DNA of 10,654 nt, taken from Nitrospirota bacterium. Its GTDB lineage: Bacteria > Nitrospirota > Nitrospiria > SBBL01 > Manganitrophaceae. Shown here piece after piece: positions 1 to 6,649 of this stretch. The notes beneath the pieces were generated by a model. That model saw only the letters and a list, made by a program, of their open reading frames with translations. It made no database searches and was not told the origin of the DNA. How positions within the stretch are numbered: the stretch's first letter is position 1; each line of letters begins with the position of its first letter. The stretch is taken from the NCBI GenBank assembly GCA_023248505.1, contig JAHFEM010000020.1:1-10654 (forward strand), written 5' to 3'. A program made the position numbers and the translations under genes.

Positions 1-31
1 ACCTCAACGGATCAGTGTAGAGAACAAGAAA

Positions 32-952
32 ATGGCGGAAAAGAAACGTTCGAAAAAACACTCAGCAAGCCGACCTAAACTGCCGCAAGCCCGAATCGGC
101 GTCATCGGCGGAAGCGGTCTATACCAAATGGAATCGCTGAAAGAGGTGCGGGAGATTGCGGTCTCGACCCCGTTCGGAAAACCGTCCGGCAAGTTCATCC
201 TTGGGACGCTTGAGGGGATTCCGATCGCTTTTCTGGCGCGCCACGGTCAAGGCCATACCCTTTTACCCTCGGAAATCAACTATCGGGCCAATCTCTTCGC
301 CCTGAAGAAGCTGGGGGTGGAACGGATTCTCTCGGTCAGCGCGGTCGGCAGCATGAAGGAAGCGATCGCCCCGGGGCATATCGTCCTCCCGAGCCAATTT
401 TATGATCTGACGAAGGGGCGGAAGAGCACCTTCTTCGGCGAGGGAATCGTGGCGCATGTCAGTCTGGCCGACCCGATCTGTCTTGAATTGGCCGGGATTG
501 TTGCGGAGGCGAGCCGGGCGGTCGGCGCGACGATCCATCGCGGGGGAACTTACCTCTGCATGGAGGGGCCGCAATTCTCGTCCCGCGCCGAATCGGAGGT
601 TCATCGAGGTTGGGGGGTCGATGTGATCGGCATGACCAATGTCACCGAGGCCAAACTGGCGCGGGAGGCCGAGATCTGCTACGCAACCATCGCGTTGGCG
701 ACCGACTATGATTGCTGGCATGTCTCCGAGGAGCCGGTGACGGTCGAGAGGGTCATCAAGACCCTTCTGGAAAATGTCGCCCTGTCGAAAAAAATCATTC
801 AAGCGGCGGTGGTTCGGATCCAAGAGGAGAGGCGCTGCCCTTGTTCCGATGCGTTAAAGCACGCCATTGTGACCTCCTCCTCCGCCATTCCCAAGAAGAC
901 CAAAGCCAATTTAAAACCGATTATCGGAAAATATGTGCGAGACTCCCTCTAA
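32..952 (+). CDS. mtnP: S-methyl-5'-thioadenosine phosphorylase (MTAP)
   Basis: Cytosolic enzyme of the PNP/MTAP family 2. It splits 5'-methylthioadenosine (a by-product of polyamine and other SAM-using reactions) with phosphate into adenine and 5-methylthioribose-1-phosphate. Visible motifs are GGSGLY at residues 26-31, RHGQGH at 70-75 followed by PSEINYRAN, EGPQFSSRAES at 178-188, MTNVTEAKLAREAE at 201-214 and ATDYDCW at 223-229. The two Asp in TDYD (225, 227) are those that select 6-aminopurines in characterised MTAPs, favouring MTA over inosine or guanosine. At 306 residues it is slightly longer than usual because of a Lys/Ser-rich stretch of about 20 residues before the first strand. A C-P-C at 269-271 recalls the CxC motifs near the C terminus of some thermophile MTAPs. 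The ATG at 32 has only a weak AGAG-type ribosome site, and the frame is open to the window edge, so an upstream start cannot be excluded. It is the first visible gene of a + strand run. Family assignment is secure; exact substrate preference is inferred. Confidence 0.95.
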   Translation: MAEKKRSKKHSASRPKLPQARIGVIGGSGLYQMESLKEVREIAVSTPFGKPSGKFILGTLEGIPIAFLARHGQGHTLLPSEINYRANLFALKKLGVERILSVSAVGSMKEAIAPGHIVLPSQFYDLTKGRKSTFFGEGIVAHVSLADPICLELAGIVAEASRAVGATIHRGGTYLCMEGPQFSSRAESEVHRGWGVDVIGMTNVTEAKLAREAEICYATIALATDYDCWHVSEEPVTVERVIKTLLENVALSKKIIQAAVVRIQEERRCPCSDALKHAIVTSSSAIPKKTKANLKPIIGKYVRDSL

Positions 953-1019
953 AAACCGATCGTGGGCTTCGAAGGGAAAGGATGCGGACATCCTCTCCGG
1001 TGGGCCTCACGTCGGGCTC

Positions 1020-1026
1020 AAGGGGG
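1020..1026 (+). promoter_or_regulatory. Ribosome binding site supporting the TTG start at 1032
   Basis: AAGGGGG lies 5 bases before TTG 1032. Together with a well-placed lipoprotein signal beginning there, it argues that the lipoprotein starts at 1032 rather than at the ATG at 933, which has only GGA 4 bases upstream. It is not a perfect anti-Shine-Dalgarno match, so this is moderate evidence. Confidence 0.45.
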
Positions 1027-1031
1027 CGCGC

Positions 1032-1820
1032 TTGCGCGATCAACTCCTGAAGCGCCACTTCCGGCCGCCCCATCCTCTAGGGTACTGGTTTTTTGTCATT
1101 TTTTTATCCGGCCTATCCGGTTGTGCGGCCCTTTTTTCTCCGCCCAACGCCCCTCCTCCCGTTCAACACTATTCAGAGACGGAGCTGATCTCACTCCGTC
1201 TGACCCGGGAGAGCCTGAAGTCGGGGGGGCTCGCCGTTTTGGCGGTTCTCTCGCCGCGCGCTCCGGAAGGGATGCAGCAGAACGCAGCCTATGAAATTTT
1301 TCAGGGATTGCGCTCCTCCTTCCCGGAGGTTCACATTATTCCGCGATCGGATGCCGTCGGAAAGATCGTCTCCGCCGACCAACTCCCGGCGTACAAAGCT
1401 TTTGTGAAAGACTATGAGGAAAAGCGGAAGATGAATCTCGACGCGCTCAAGAAATGGGGCGAGGTGGAAGGGGTGCGCTACCTTTTCATCGGAGAGCTCG
1501 GCGTTGCCGATAAGCACACCGAAGCCCGGATCATGCGGGGAGGGGAGGATATGGTCGGCGGAAAGATCTCCGTCTTTGCCTCGGGGCCCAACATGATTCC
1601 GGAAGAGGTGAGAAAACAGGTTCGCCTGCGGGGAGAACTCTGGGACAGCCGATGCGGGCAGGCGGTCTGGATCGGCAAGGGGGAGGCAGAGGTCGCAGAG
1701 ACGGCGGGACAGGAGCAGGCGCGCATGGAAGATGTTTTCATCTCGGCGGCCAGAAACCTGACCTTCTCTCTCTCAAAGTCGATCGAGAAAAATCCGCCCC
1801 CTGCAAAGGAATGTCCATAA
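1032..1820 (+). CDS. Predicted outer-membrane lipoprotein, unrecognised family
   Basis: I do not recognise a named family with certainty. From the TTG at 1032 the protein is 262 residues: a basic N-terminus, a hydrophobic segment at about 17-27 and a lipobox L-S-G-C with Cys at 31, so export and lipidation are predicted. TTG is preferred because AAGGGGG lies 5 bases upstream and because the in-frame ATG at 933, which overlaps the mtnP end by 20 bases, would place 63 residues before the lipid-attachment Cys. The intervening codons look non-coding. The mature part begins with a Pro-rich stretch, followed by an alpha/beta-looking domain. Its late segment, around RGELWDSRCGQAVWIGKGEAEV, resembles strands seen in small CsgG/LpoB/TolB-N-like lipoproteins; this is a resemblance only. 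The C-terminus is Lys/Pro-rich. It lies between mtnP and the PfkB kinase gene, 29 bases before the latter, probably co-transcribed. Residue counts would be 33 higher if the ATG at 933 were used. Confidence 0.75.
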   Translation: MRDQLLKRHFRPPHPLGYWFFVIFLSGLSGCAALFSPPNAPPPVQHYSETELISLRLTRESLKSGGLAVLAVLSPRAPEGMQQNAAYEIFQGLRSSFPEVHIIPRSDAVGKIVSADQLPAYKAFVKDYEEKRKMNLDALKKWGEVEGVRYLFIGELGVADKHTEARIMRGGEDMVGGKISVFASGPNMIPEEVRKQVRLRGELWDSRCGQAVWIGKGEAEVAETAGQEQARMEDVFISAARNLTFSLSKSIEKNPPPAKECP

Positions 1821-1839
1821 AAGAAAATTTAGGAATTCG

Positions 1840-1846
1840 AGGAGGT
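1840..1846 (+). promoter_or_regulatory. Strong ribosome binding site fixing the PfkB kinase start
   Basis: AGGAGGT lies just before the ATG at 1850. Earlier in-frame ATGs are less credible: the one at 1811 has AAGGA directly abutting it, and the one at 1652 lies deep inside the lipoprotein gene. This site, together with the PfkB N-terminal strand that begins at once after 1850, decides the start. Confidence 0.8.
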
Positions 1847-1849
1847 GCT

Positions 1850-2758
1850 ATGAGTTTATTGGTCGTGGGGTCGGTGGCGTTCGATTCGGTGAAGACCCCC
1901 TTCGGTGAAGCAAAAGAGGTTTTAGGGGGATCGGCGACTTACTTTTCGGCGGCGGCGAGCTATTTTACGGAGGTAAAACTGGTGGCCGTGGTCGGCGAGG
2001 ATTTTCCGGAGCCTCACCTCGAATTCTTACGCAAAAAAGGAATCGACTTTGAAGGGCTGGAGCGAAGAGCCGGCCGAACCTTCCGTTGGCAGGGAGAGTA
2101 TGGCTATCAACTCAACGAAGCGAAAACCCTCGATACGCAGCTGAATGTTTTTGAGTCGTTCCGGCCAAAACTCCCGGCGTCGTATCGCGATGCCTCGTTC
2201 GTCTTCCTGGCGAACATCGATCCGGAACTGCAGCTGGACGTTCTCAAGCAGGTGAAGCGGCCAAAACTCGTCGCCTGTGATACAATGAACTTCTGGATCG
2301 GGGGAAAGCGCGATGCGCTCGTGAAGACCCTCGGCGAAGTCGATATTCTGATCATTAATGACGGTGAAGCGCGCGAGTTGGCCGCCGAGTTTAATCTGGT
2401 GAAGGTGGCGAAGAAGATTCTCTCGTTCGGTCCGAAAATCCTGATCATTAAGCGCGGCGAGTATGGTGCGTTGATGTTCAACGGGAAAACCACTTTTGCC
2501 GCTCCGGCTTTGCCCTTGGAAAATGTCTTTGATCCGACCGGCGCCGGCGACTCGTTTGCAGGGGGATTCATGGGGTACCTCTCCCAAAACGGGACGATGA
2601 ACGAAGCGACCCTCCGGCAAGCGGTTATTTATGGGAGCGTGATGGCCTCCTTTAATGTCGAGGCGTTCAGCCTGGACCGGATGCGAACCCTCACCCGAGA
2701 AGAGATCGATACCCGTTATCAGGAATTTAAGTCGTTGACCTCCTTCGAGAATATCTGA
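1850..2758 (+). CDS. PfkB/ribokinase-family sugar or nucleoside kinase
   Basis: A 302-residue cytosolic kinase of the ribokinase/PfkB superfamily, which transfers the ATP gamma-phosphate to a sugar or nucleoside hydroxyl. Landmarks in order: first strand LLVVGSVAFD at 3-12; glycine pair in GGSATYFSAAA at 26-36 (N-terminal substrate region); VGEDF at 48-52; N-x-x-E motif NDGE at 170-173 (Mg/phosphate site); KRGEYG at 201-206; and PfkB signature DPTGAGDSFAGGF at 228-240, with the anion hole GAGD and catalytic base Asp234. All key residues are intact and the length is normal. The substrate cannot be read from the sequence. Being two genes downstream of MTAP suggests purine-nucleoside or pentose salvage, for example an adenosine-kinase-like role, but MTR-1-phosphate made by MTAP needs no kinase, so this remains inference. 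The start is set by AGGAGGT at 1840. The TPR gene follows after 47 bases. Confidence 0.9.
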   Translation: MSLLVVGSVAFDSVKTPFGEAKEVLGGSATYFSAAASYFTEVKLVAVVGEDFPEPHLEFLRKKGIDFEGLERRAGRTFRWQGEYGYQLNEAKTLDTQLNVFESFRPKLPASYRDASFVFLANIDPELQLDVLKQVKRPKLVACDTMNFWIGGKRDALVKTLGEVDILIINDGEARELAAEFNLVKVAKKILSFGPKILIIKRGEYGALMFNGKTTFAAPALPLENVFDPTGAGDSFAGGFMGYLSQNGTMNEATLRQAVIYGSVMASFNVEAFSLDRMRTLTREEIDTRYQEFKSLTSFENI

Positions 2759-2764
2759 AGAAAA

Positions 2765-2780
2765 GGAGCGCGGGGGCTCC
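2765..2780 (+). other. Short intergenic hairpin before the TPR gene
   Basis: GGAGC (2765-2769) and GCTCC (2776-2780) form a 5-bp perfect stem with a 6-base G-rich loop. It lies between the kinase stop and the TPR gene's ribosome site. No T-run follows, so it is not an intrinsic terminator. It may be chance or a minor mRNA-processing or stability structure. Confidence 0.3.
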
Positions 2781-2805
2781 CGGGGTCAAACAACGGAGGA
2801 ATTGG

Positions 2806-3567
2806 ATGCATTGGAAAAGGGCGATAATTTGGATCCTCATTCCGCTCTGCACCGCGTGCGGGATGGGCGAGGCGCAGCTCAAGAAGGAAAAGGAAGCCTC
2901 GGCCCATTATAAGCTGGGCATCTCGTATATCAATGACAACCTGCTCCAGAAGGCATTTATCGAATTCCAAAAGGCGATCGAGATTGATCCCGGTTATCGG
3001 GACGGCTACTACGCCCTGGGTCATGTTCATTTCATGCAGCAAAGCTACGGTGAGGCGGTCACCTCCTTTCAAAAGGCGGTCACGATCGATCCGAAATATT
3101 CGGATGCGTACAACTATCTTGGAAAGGTGTACGAAGCGCAGGGCAAGCTCGATCAAGCGATCATAGAATATGAACAGGCTCTCAAAAATCCGCAGTATGA
3201 TACCCCTGAGAAGCCCCACCTGAACCTCGGGCTGGTCTACCTGAAGCAGGAGAAATATGATCAAGCGGTCCGCTCCTTCCAAAGCGTTCTGCGGATCACC
3301 CCTCCGGGAGAAGTGATCGCCGTTGCCGACAATGGGCTTGGAAAAGCCTATTTCCAGATGGGAAAGATCAAAGAGGCAATCGCCTCTTATCAAGAAGCCA
3401 TCCGTATTGCGCCCAGTTATGTCGATGCCCACCTCAACCTTGCTTCAGCGTATTTGAAAGAGGGTTCGAAGGGACTTGCGGCGGGTACGTTTAAGAAAGT
3501 CGTCGAACTCTCTCCTCAAAGTCCACAGGCGAAAAAGGCGCAGGAATTCTTGGATGCGCTTCGGTAA
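2806..3567 (+). CDS. Exported TPR protein, PilF/PilW-like
   Basis: A 253-residue protein made almost entirely of tetratricopeptide repeats after an N-terminal export signal. Residues 1-18 (basic start, hydrophobic IIWILIPL, then CTAC with Cys at 18) look like a lipoprotein signal; Cys rather than Leu at -3 is unusual, so lipidation is likely but not certain. About six TPR units run from residue 30 to the end, with repeat hallmarks such as YKLGISYI, YALGHVHF, YNYLGKVYE, LNLGLVYL, GLGKAYF and LNLASAYL, and consensus A..I.P turns. TPR arrays bind peptides or proteins and scaffold complexes. The next named gene is rodZ-like, and TPR lipoprotein PilF/PilW next to rodZ is a known order in gamma-proteobacteria, where PilF helps assemble the type IV pilus secretin. 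By context this could be a pilotin-like or envelope scaffold protein, but TPR proteins are hard to assign by sequence. The start is well supported by GGAGGA 5 bases upstream. Confidence 0.85.
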   Translation: MHWKRAIIWILIPLCTACGMGEAQLKKEKEASAHYKLGISYINDNLLQKAFIEFQKAIEIDPGYRDGYYALGHVHFMQQSYGEAVTSFQKAVTIDPKYSDAYNYLGKVYEAQGKLDQAIIEYEQALKNPQYDTPEKPHLNLGLVYLKQEKYDQAVRSFQSVLRITPPGEVIAVADNGLGKAYFQMGKIKEAIASYQEAIRIAPSYVDAHLNLASAYLKEGSKGLAAGTFKKVVELSPQSPQAKKAQEFLDALR

Positions 3568-3600
3568 ATCTCCTCGTCCACCGGCCGGCTGTCGCAGGCA

Positions 3601-3741
3601 TTGAAGACGCGGACCTTTTATGAAATCCCGATTTTGCATTCCTACCGGCGCTGTGGGTCGATCCTGCAGGAGAAATATTTCGATCGTGCACGGCCGGTTT
3701 TAGGCGAACGGGGAGGCCCCCAAGAGGATCAGGTTTGGTGA
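3601..3741 (+). CDS. Doubtful small ORF abutting rodZ
   Basis: The 174-base gap between the TPR gene and rodZ has no stop codon in the shared frame: after the TPR TAA (3565-3567) the same frame stays open for 57 codons to a TGA at 3739-3741, which touches the rodZ ATG at 3742. The only plausible initiator is TTG at 3601, weakly preceded by AGG, giving 46 residues. It would be a basic peptide with aromatic residues and one Cys, ending in Gln-Val-Trp. No family, signal or membrane segment is recognised, and third-codon G+C (roughly 60% by my count) is not decisive. It could be a small coupled leader peptide, a decayed extension of the TPR gene, or chance. Confidence 0.2.
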   Translation: MKTRTFYEIPILHSYRRCGSILQEKYFDRARPVLGERGGPQEDQVW

Positions 3742-4554
3742 ATGGATAACTTAGGTGAGTTCCTCCGGCAACAAAGGGAAAATAAACATGTCTCGGTAGA
3801 AGAGCTGGCCACGCGGACCCGTATCGCGGTCCGGTTCATCAAGCTGATCGAGGAGAACCAATTCGATCAGCTTCCGAATGTGGTTTCGGCCAAAGGGTTT
3901 CTCAGAAACTACGCCCGCTGTCTGGGGCTGGATGAGACCCCCATTCTGAATCGATTTTCGGAAGCGATCCAGCCCGCCGAAGCCCCGCCCGTGGAGAGCC
4001 CGAAAGAGAACGTGCTCTCCTACATTCAGAGAAAGCAGCCCGATCGTCTCCCCTTTCCCCTCTGGGCGGCGCTCTCGGTGCTCGGTGTGATCCTCCTTTT
4101 TCTCGCGCTTGCTTTCTTGATGCCGAAACATCGGCAGGCCGCGCCCCCGCCGCCTGCTCCGGAAGAAATTCCCGCTTCGGATCCGGCTCCCTCGGAGCCG
4201 TCGCCGATTCCGTCCCCGGAAGGAGAGGCAACCCTCTCCGGACCCCCTCCTCCCGCTCCAACCCCTTCTTCGGCCCCCGGCCCCTCTCTTCATCAGCAGG
4301 AGGCCTCTGCCGCTCCGCGGGTTCTCCTCATCGAGGCGGTGGAGTCTTCTTGGATTCATGTCACCATCGATGGAACCGAGACCAAGGAGGCCCTCCTTCA
4401 ACCGAATGACAAGGTCCGGTGGGAGGCGAAAGAAAAATTTCTCCTCACGGTGGGAAATGCAGGAGGCGTGCGTGTCTCCCTGGATGGGCAGGATATCGGC
4501 CCCCTCGGTCCGAGCGGAAGGGTGGTCAAAAAGGAGATTGTGGCAAAACAATAA
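3742..4554 (+). CDS. rodZ: RodZ-like protein: HTH_25 domain, one TM helix, DUF4115
   Basis: A 270-residue bitopic inner-membrane protein. Residues 1-75 form the cytoplasmic Xre-like helix-turn-helix of RodZ (LGEFLRQQRE, VEELATRTRIAVRFIKLIEE, the conserved AKGFLRNYARCLGLD), which in studied bacteria binds MreB and links it to the elongation machinery rather than acting mainly on DNA. A single transmembrane helix spans about 104-127 (FPLWAALSVLGVILLFLALAFLM). A periplasmic linker of about 65 residues, rich in Pro, Ser and Glu (128-192), follows. Residues 193-270 are the DUF4115 beta domain (VLLIEAVESSWIHVTIDG, then FLLTVGNAGGVRVSLDG). All parts expected for RodZ are present and the length is within the family range. 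The ATG directly follows an upstream TGA, and the ribosome site is modest (AGG at 3731-3733, 8 bases upstream). The TPR gene upstream and the tRNA-Thr 45 bases downstream frame it. A regulatory DNA-binding role is an alternative but less likely. Confidence 0.88.
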   Translation: MDNLGEFLRQQRENKHVSVEELATRTRIAVRFIKLIEENQFDQLPNVVSAKGFLRNYARCLGLDETPILNRFSEAIQPAEAPPVESPKENVLSYIQRKQPDRLPFPLWAALSVLGVILLFLALAFLMPKHRQAAPPPPAPEEIPASDPAPSEPSPIPSPEGEATLSGPPPPAPTPSSAPGPSLHQQEASAAPRVLLIEAVESSWIHVTIDGTETKEALLQPNDKVRWEAKEKFLLTVGNAGGVRVSLDGQDIGPLGPSGRVVKKEIVAKQ

Positions 4555-4562
4555 CAAAGGAC

Positions 4563-4590
4563 TTGATTTTGTCGATCCCTCGGTGTAAAA
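4563..4590 (+). promoter_or_regulatory. Probable sigma-70 promoter of tRNA-Thr
   Basis: TTGATT at 4563-4568 (-35-like) and TGTAAA at 4584-4589 (-10-like) are 15 bases apart, or 16 if GTAAAA is used. The predicted start would fall a few bases before the tRNA at 4600. The spacing is short of ideal, so transcription may also come from the rodZ operon. Confidence 0.45.
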
Positions 4591-4599
4591 GGGAGCCAG

Positions 4600-4674
4600 G
4601 CCGGCGTAGCTCAGTGGTAGAGCAGCTGATTCGTAATCAGCAGGTCGGTGGTTCAATCCCACTCGCCGGCTCCA
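4600..4674 (+). tRNA. tRNA-Thr, anticodon CGT (reads ACG)
   Basis: A complete cloverleaf with CCA encoded. The acceptor stem GCCGGCG (4600-4606) pairs with CGCCGGC (4664-4670), followed by discriminator T and CCA (4672-4674). The D arm is GCTC/GAGC around AGTGGTA. The anticodon stem GCTGA/TCAGC encloses the loop TTCGTAA, giving anticodon CGT. The T arm GGTGG/CCACT encloses TTCAATC, with one G-T pair at the stem base. The 5-base variable loop is normal for Thr. There is no intron and no sign of degeneration. Spurious proteins can be translated across it on both strands and should be ignored. Confidence 0.97.
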
Positions 4675-4894
4675 ATCAGAAAATCTATTCCTCTTGATAA
4701 TCCGATTGATGTTTCTTCCGCTCAGTCCCGTTTCAAGACGAAGGTGAGTTTTTTTTCTCATTGCATCACCCTTCTGATTCCGAACCCGGTACAAATCGTT
4801 TCCAGTCCGGCCACTTGACACTGAAAATCTCAATTGTTATAACTGACACGCTTGTTGATTTATCGGATTCGATGAAAGGGGCTATTGCAGTCGT
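4675..4894. other. Gene-free stretch between tRNA-Thr and the ABC operon
   Basis: No credible gene is seen in these 220 bases. No clear intrinsic terminator follows the tRNA: the T-run at 4749-4756 is preceded by no stable stem. GAAGGTGA (4740-4747) and TCACCCTTC (4766-4774) could pair with one bulged C, enclosing the T-run in the loop, which is the wrong layout for termination. The second half contains the promoter at 4817-4845. The half before it (4675-4810) is somewhat AT-rich and shows nothing else I can support. Confidence 0.6.
4817..4845 (+). promoter_or_regulatory. Strong sigma-70 promoter of the ABC/GldG operon
   Basis: A perfect -35 TTGACA (4817-4822) and a near-perfect -10 TATAAC (4840-4845) are separated by exactly 17 bases. 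Transcription should start near 4852, giving a leader of about 43 bases before the ATG at 4895. This is the best promoter in the window and marks the four-gene operon as independently expressed. I see no obvious operator palindrome across it. Confidence 0.75.
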
Positions 4895-5881
4895 ATGATT
4901 GAGGTGATGCATTTAGGAAAACGTTACGGGGAAACGGCGGCGATCGACGATGTCAGCTTCACGGTCGCCAAGGGGGAGATCCTCGCTTTCTTGGGACCGA
5001 ACGGAGCGGGGAAGACGACGACCATGCGGATTCTCACCTGCTTCATGCCGGCGACGAGCGGCACCGCCAAGGTGTCCGGGTTCGATATTTTTGAATCGCC
5101 GATGGAGGTGAAGCGCCGGATCGGCTATCTTCCGGAAAACCCTCCGGTCTATCCCGAAATGACCGTTTCCGAGTATCTCCAGTTCGTCGCGAAGATCAAG
5201 GGGGTTCCCCACAAGAAGGTCGGCGCGGCCCTGGCCTCCGCCTTGGAGAAGTGCAATCTCGGCGATGTCGCCCGCCGTCTGATCGGAAACCTCTCCCGGG
5301 GATTTCGGCAGCGGGTTGGGTTGGCGCAGGCGATGATTCATAATCCCGATGTGCTGATTCTCGACGAGCCGACGGTGGGGCTCGATCCCAAGCAGATCAT
5401 CGAAATCCGCGAGCTGATCAAGGGGCTCGGCGGGGAGCACACGATCGTCCTCTCGACCCATATCTTGCCGGAGGCGACCGCCGTCTGTCAGAAGGTCGTC
5501 ATCATCAACCGGGGACGGGTGGTGGCCGTCGACTCGCAAGAGCGGCTCTCGGCGCAGCTGCGCAGATCGGAGAAGCTCTCGGTCCGGGTCCGGCGGGGAG
5601 AGGCGGTCGATCCTCAAAAGATCTTATCCATCGACGGCGTTCAGCAAATCCTTCCGCAACCGGCGGTCGATGGAGAAGGGGTCTTCATCATTGAATCCGA
5701 ACTCGGCCGCGATGTCCGTGAAGAGCTGGCGAAGCGGGTGGTTGAGAGCGGATGGGGTCTCCTTGAGATGAAGCCGCTGGCCATCAGTTTGGAAGAGGTC
5801 TTCCTCCAGCTCACCACGGAGGAGAAGGGGGTGGAAGAGGCCGCCGCCGCGCCGGTCGCCGACGGAGGAGTCGCCGTATGA
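4895..5881 (+). CDS. ABC transporter ATPase, GldA-like
   Basis: A 328-residue ATPase subunit that powers an ABC-2-type membrane complex from the cytoplasmic face. Motifs are intact: Walker A GPNGAGKTT at 34-42, Q-loop region YLPENPPVYPEMT at 78-90 (Glu where many transporters have Gln, common in GldA-like proteins), signature LSRGFRQR at 133-140 in place of LSGGQ, Walker B VLILDEPT at 153-160 with catalytic Glu158, D-loop GLD, and switch His189 in STH. Residues from about 220 to 310 form an accessory C-terminal domain ending in the typical SLEEVFLQLTTEE, followed by an Ala/Val-rich tail. The LSRGFRQRVGLAQA stretch is characteristic of GldA and related export ATPases. The first ATG (4895) is chosen because the family starts with a short strand before the lysine-rich KRYG; an ATG at 4907 is possible but sits too close to GAGG. 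The ribosome site AAGGGG is somewhat distant (about 13 bases). It overlaps the permease start by 4 bases. Confidence 0.93.
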   Translation: MIEVMHLGKRYGETAAIDDVSFTVAKGEILAFLGPNGAGKTTTMRILTCFMPATSGTAKVSGFDIFESPMEVKRRIGYLPENPPVYPEMTVSEYLQFVAKIKGVPHKKVGAALASALEKCNLGDVARRLIGNLSRGFRQRVGLAQAMIHNPDVLILDEPTVGLDPKQIIEIRELIKGLGGEHTIVLSTHILPEATAVCQKVVIINRGRVVAVDSQERLSAQLRRSEKLSVRVRRGEAVDPQKILSIDGVQQILPQPAVDGEGVFIIESELGRDVREELAKRVVESGWGLLEMKPLAISLEEVFLQLTTEEKGVEEAAAAPVADGGVAV

Positions 5882-6648
5882 GGAATATTCTGACCCTCGC
5901 AGAAAAAGAATTAAAACTCTATTTCATCTCCCCGATCGCCTATGTTTTGGCGATGGTGTTTTTGATGGTGTCCGATTATCTTTTTCACAGCCAAGTTTTT
6001 TTCTATTCGACGCTGTCGTCGCAGGCGATGCGGGCCCAGGGGAACCTTCCGCAGATCAATCTGCATGAGATCCTCTTCCGGCCGACCTTTTTAAACATGA
6101 GCGTCATTCTCCTTCTGATCATGCCGCTCCTCACGATGCGGCTTTTCGCCGAGGAGAAAAAGGGGCGGACGACGGAGCTCCTGATGACCTCTCCCCTGAC
6201 GATCACCGAGATCGTCCTCGGCAAGTTTCTGGCCGTCTGGTTCCTCTACGCGCTTCTTTTGGGGCTCACACTTCATCTGCCGTTGATGTTGTCTCACGTG
6301 ACGTATGTCGCCTGGAAGCCGCTGATCGCAAGCTATGTGGGGCTGCTGTTGATGGGGGGGGTCTTTCTCTCCATCGGGCTCTTCGCCTCTTCGCTGACGG
6401 AGAACCAGATCGTGGCCGCGGTGATCTCTTTCGGAATCTTGATCGGTTTCTGGTTGATCGGCATGACCGCTCAGACGGTTTCGGATTCCTCGGTCGGAGA
6501 GGTATTCAGTTATCTCTCCTTGATTGATCACCTGGACAACTTCGTGAAGGGGATGATCAACACGCGCGACCTAACCTATTTTATTTCACTGACGATCCTG
6601 GGCCTGTTTCTGACCCATCGCGTCGTCGAATCGCAACGATGGAAGTGA
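5878..6648 (+). CDS. ABC-2 permease, GldF-like
   Basis: A 256-residue integral membrane subunit with about six helices, at roughly 17-37, 71-90, 113-135, 149-170, 178-198 and 232-248. The cytoplasmic motif AEEKKGRTTELLMTSPLT at 91-108, followed by EIVLGKFLAV, is the hallmark of the ABC-2 permeases that pair with GldA-like ATPases, and FSYLSLIDHLDNFVKGMI near 210-227 is also typical of GldF-type subunits. The length is normal for a single-domain half-transporter, so a homodimer, or a complex with the GldG-like protein downstream, is likely. The start overlaps the ATPase stop as ATGA (5878-5881), so translation is probably coupled. The cargo is unknown; gliding motility in Bacteroidetes is the namesake but is not implied here. 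Confidence 0.92.
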   Translation: MRNILTLAEKELKLYFISPIAYVLAMVFLMVSDYLFHSQVFFYSTLSSQAMRAQGNLPQINLHEILFRPTFLNMSVILLLIMPLLTMRLFAEEKKGRTTELLMTSPLTITEIVLGKFLAVWFLYALLLGLTLHLPLMLSHVTYVAWKPLIASYVGLLLMGGVFLSIGLFASSLTENQIVAAVISFGILIGFWLIGMTAQTVSDSSVGEVFSYLSLIDHLDNFVKGMINTRDLTYFISLTILGLFLTHRVVESQRWK

Positions 6649-6649
6649 T

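Noticed and set aside
2027..2620. Minus-strand frames opposite the PfkB kinase (154 and 197 codons).
   Set aside because: They are shadows of a gene with a complete PfkB signature on the plus strand, and have no start signals or domains.
4600..4674. The tRNA considered as an integration (att) site for a mobile element.
   Set aside because: No integrase gene and no repeat of the tRNA 3' end is visible in the downstream sequence.
4419..4697. Plus-strand frame ending in the tRNA (92 codons).
   Set aside because: It contains SSVVEQLIRNQQVGGSIPL, the classic false peptide from translating a tRNA, and otherwise lies in the wrong frame of rodZ.
4740..4774. Possible hairpin with an internal T-run after the tRNA, considered as its terminator.
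   Set aside because: The T-run lies in the loop rather than after the stem, and the stem has a bulge, so the layout does not fit intrinsic termination.
3751..4833. Long minus-strand reading frame opposite rodZ and the tRNA (360 codons).
   Set aside because: It reads through the complement of rodZ and tRNA-Thr. Its stretch SRRVGLNHRPADYESAALPL is the well-known spurious translation of an antisense tRNA, not a protein.
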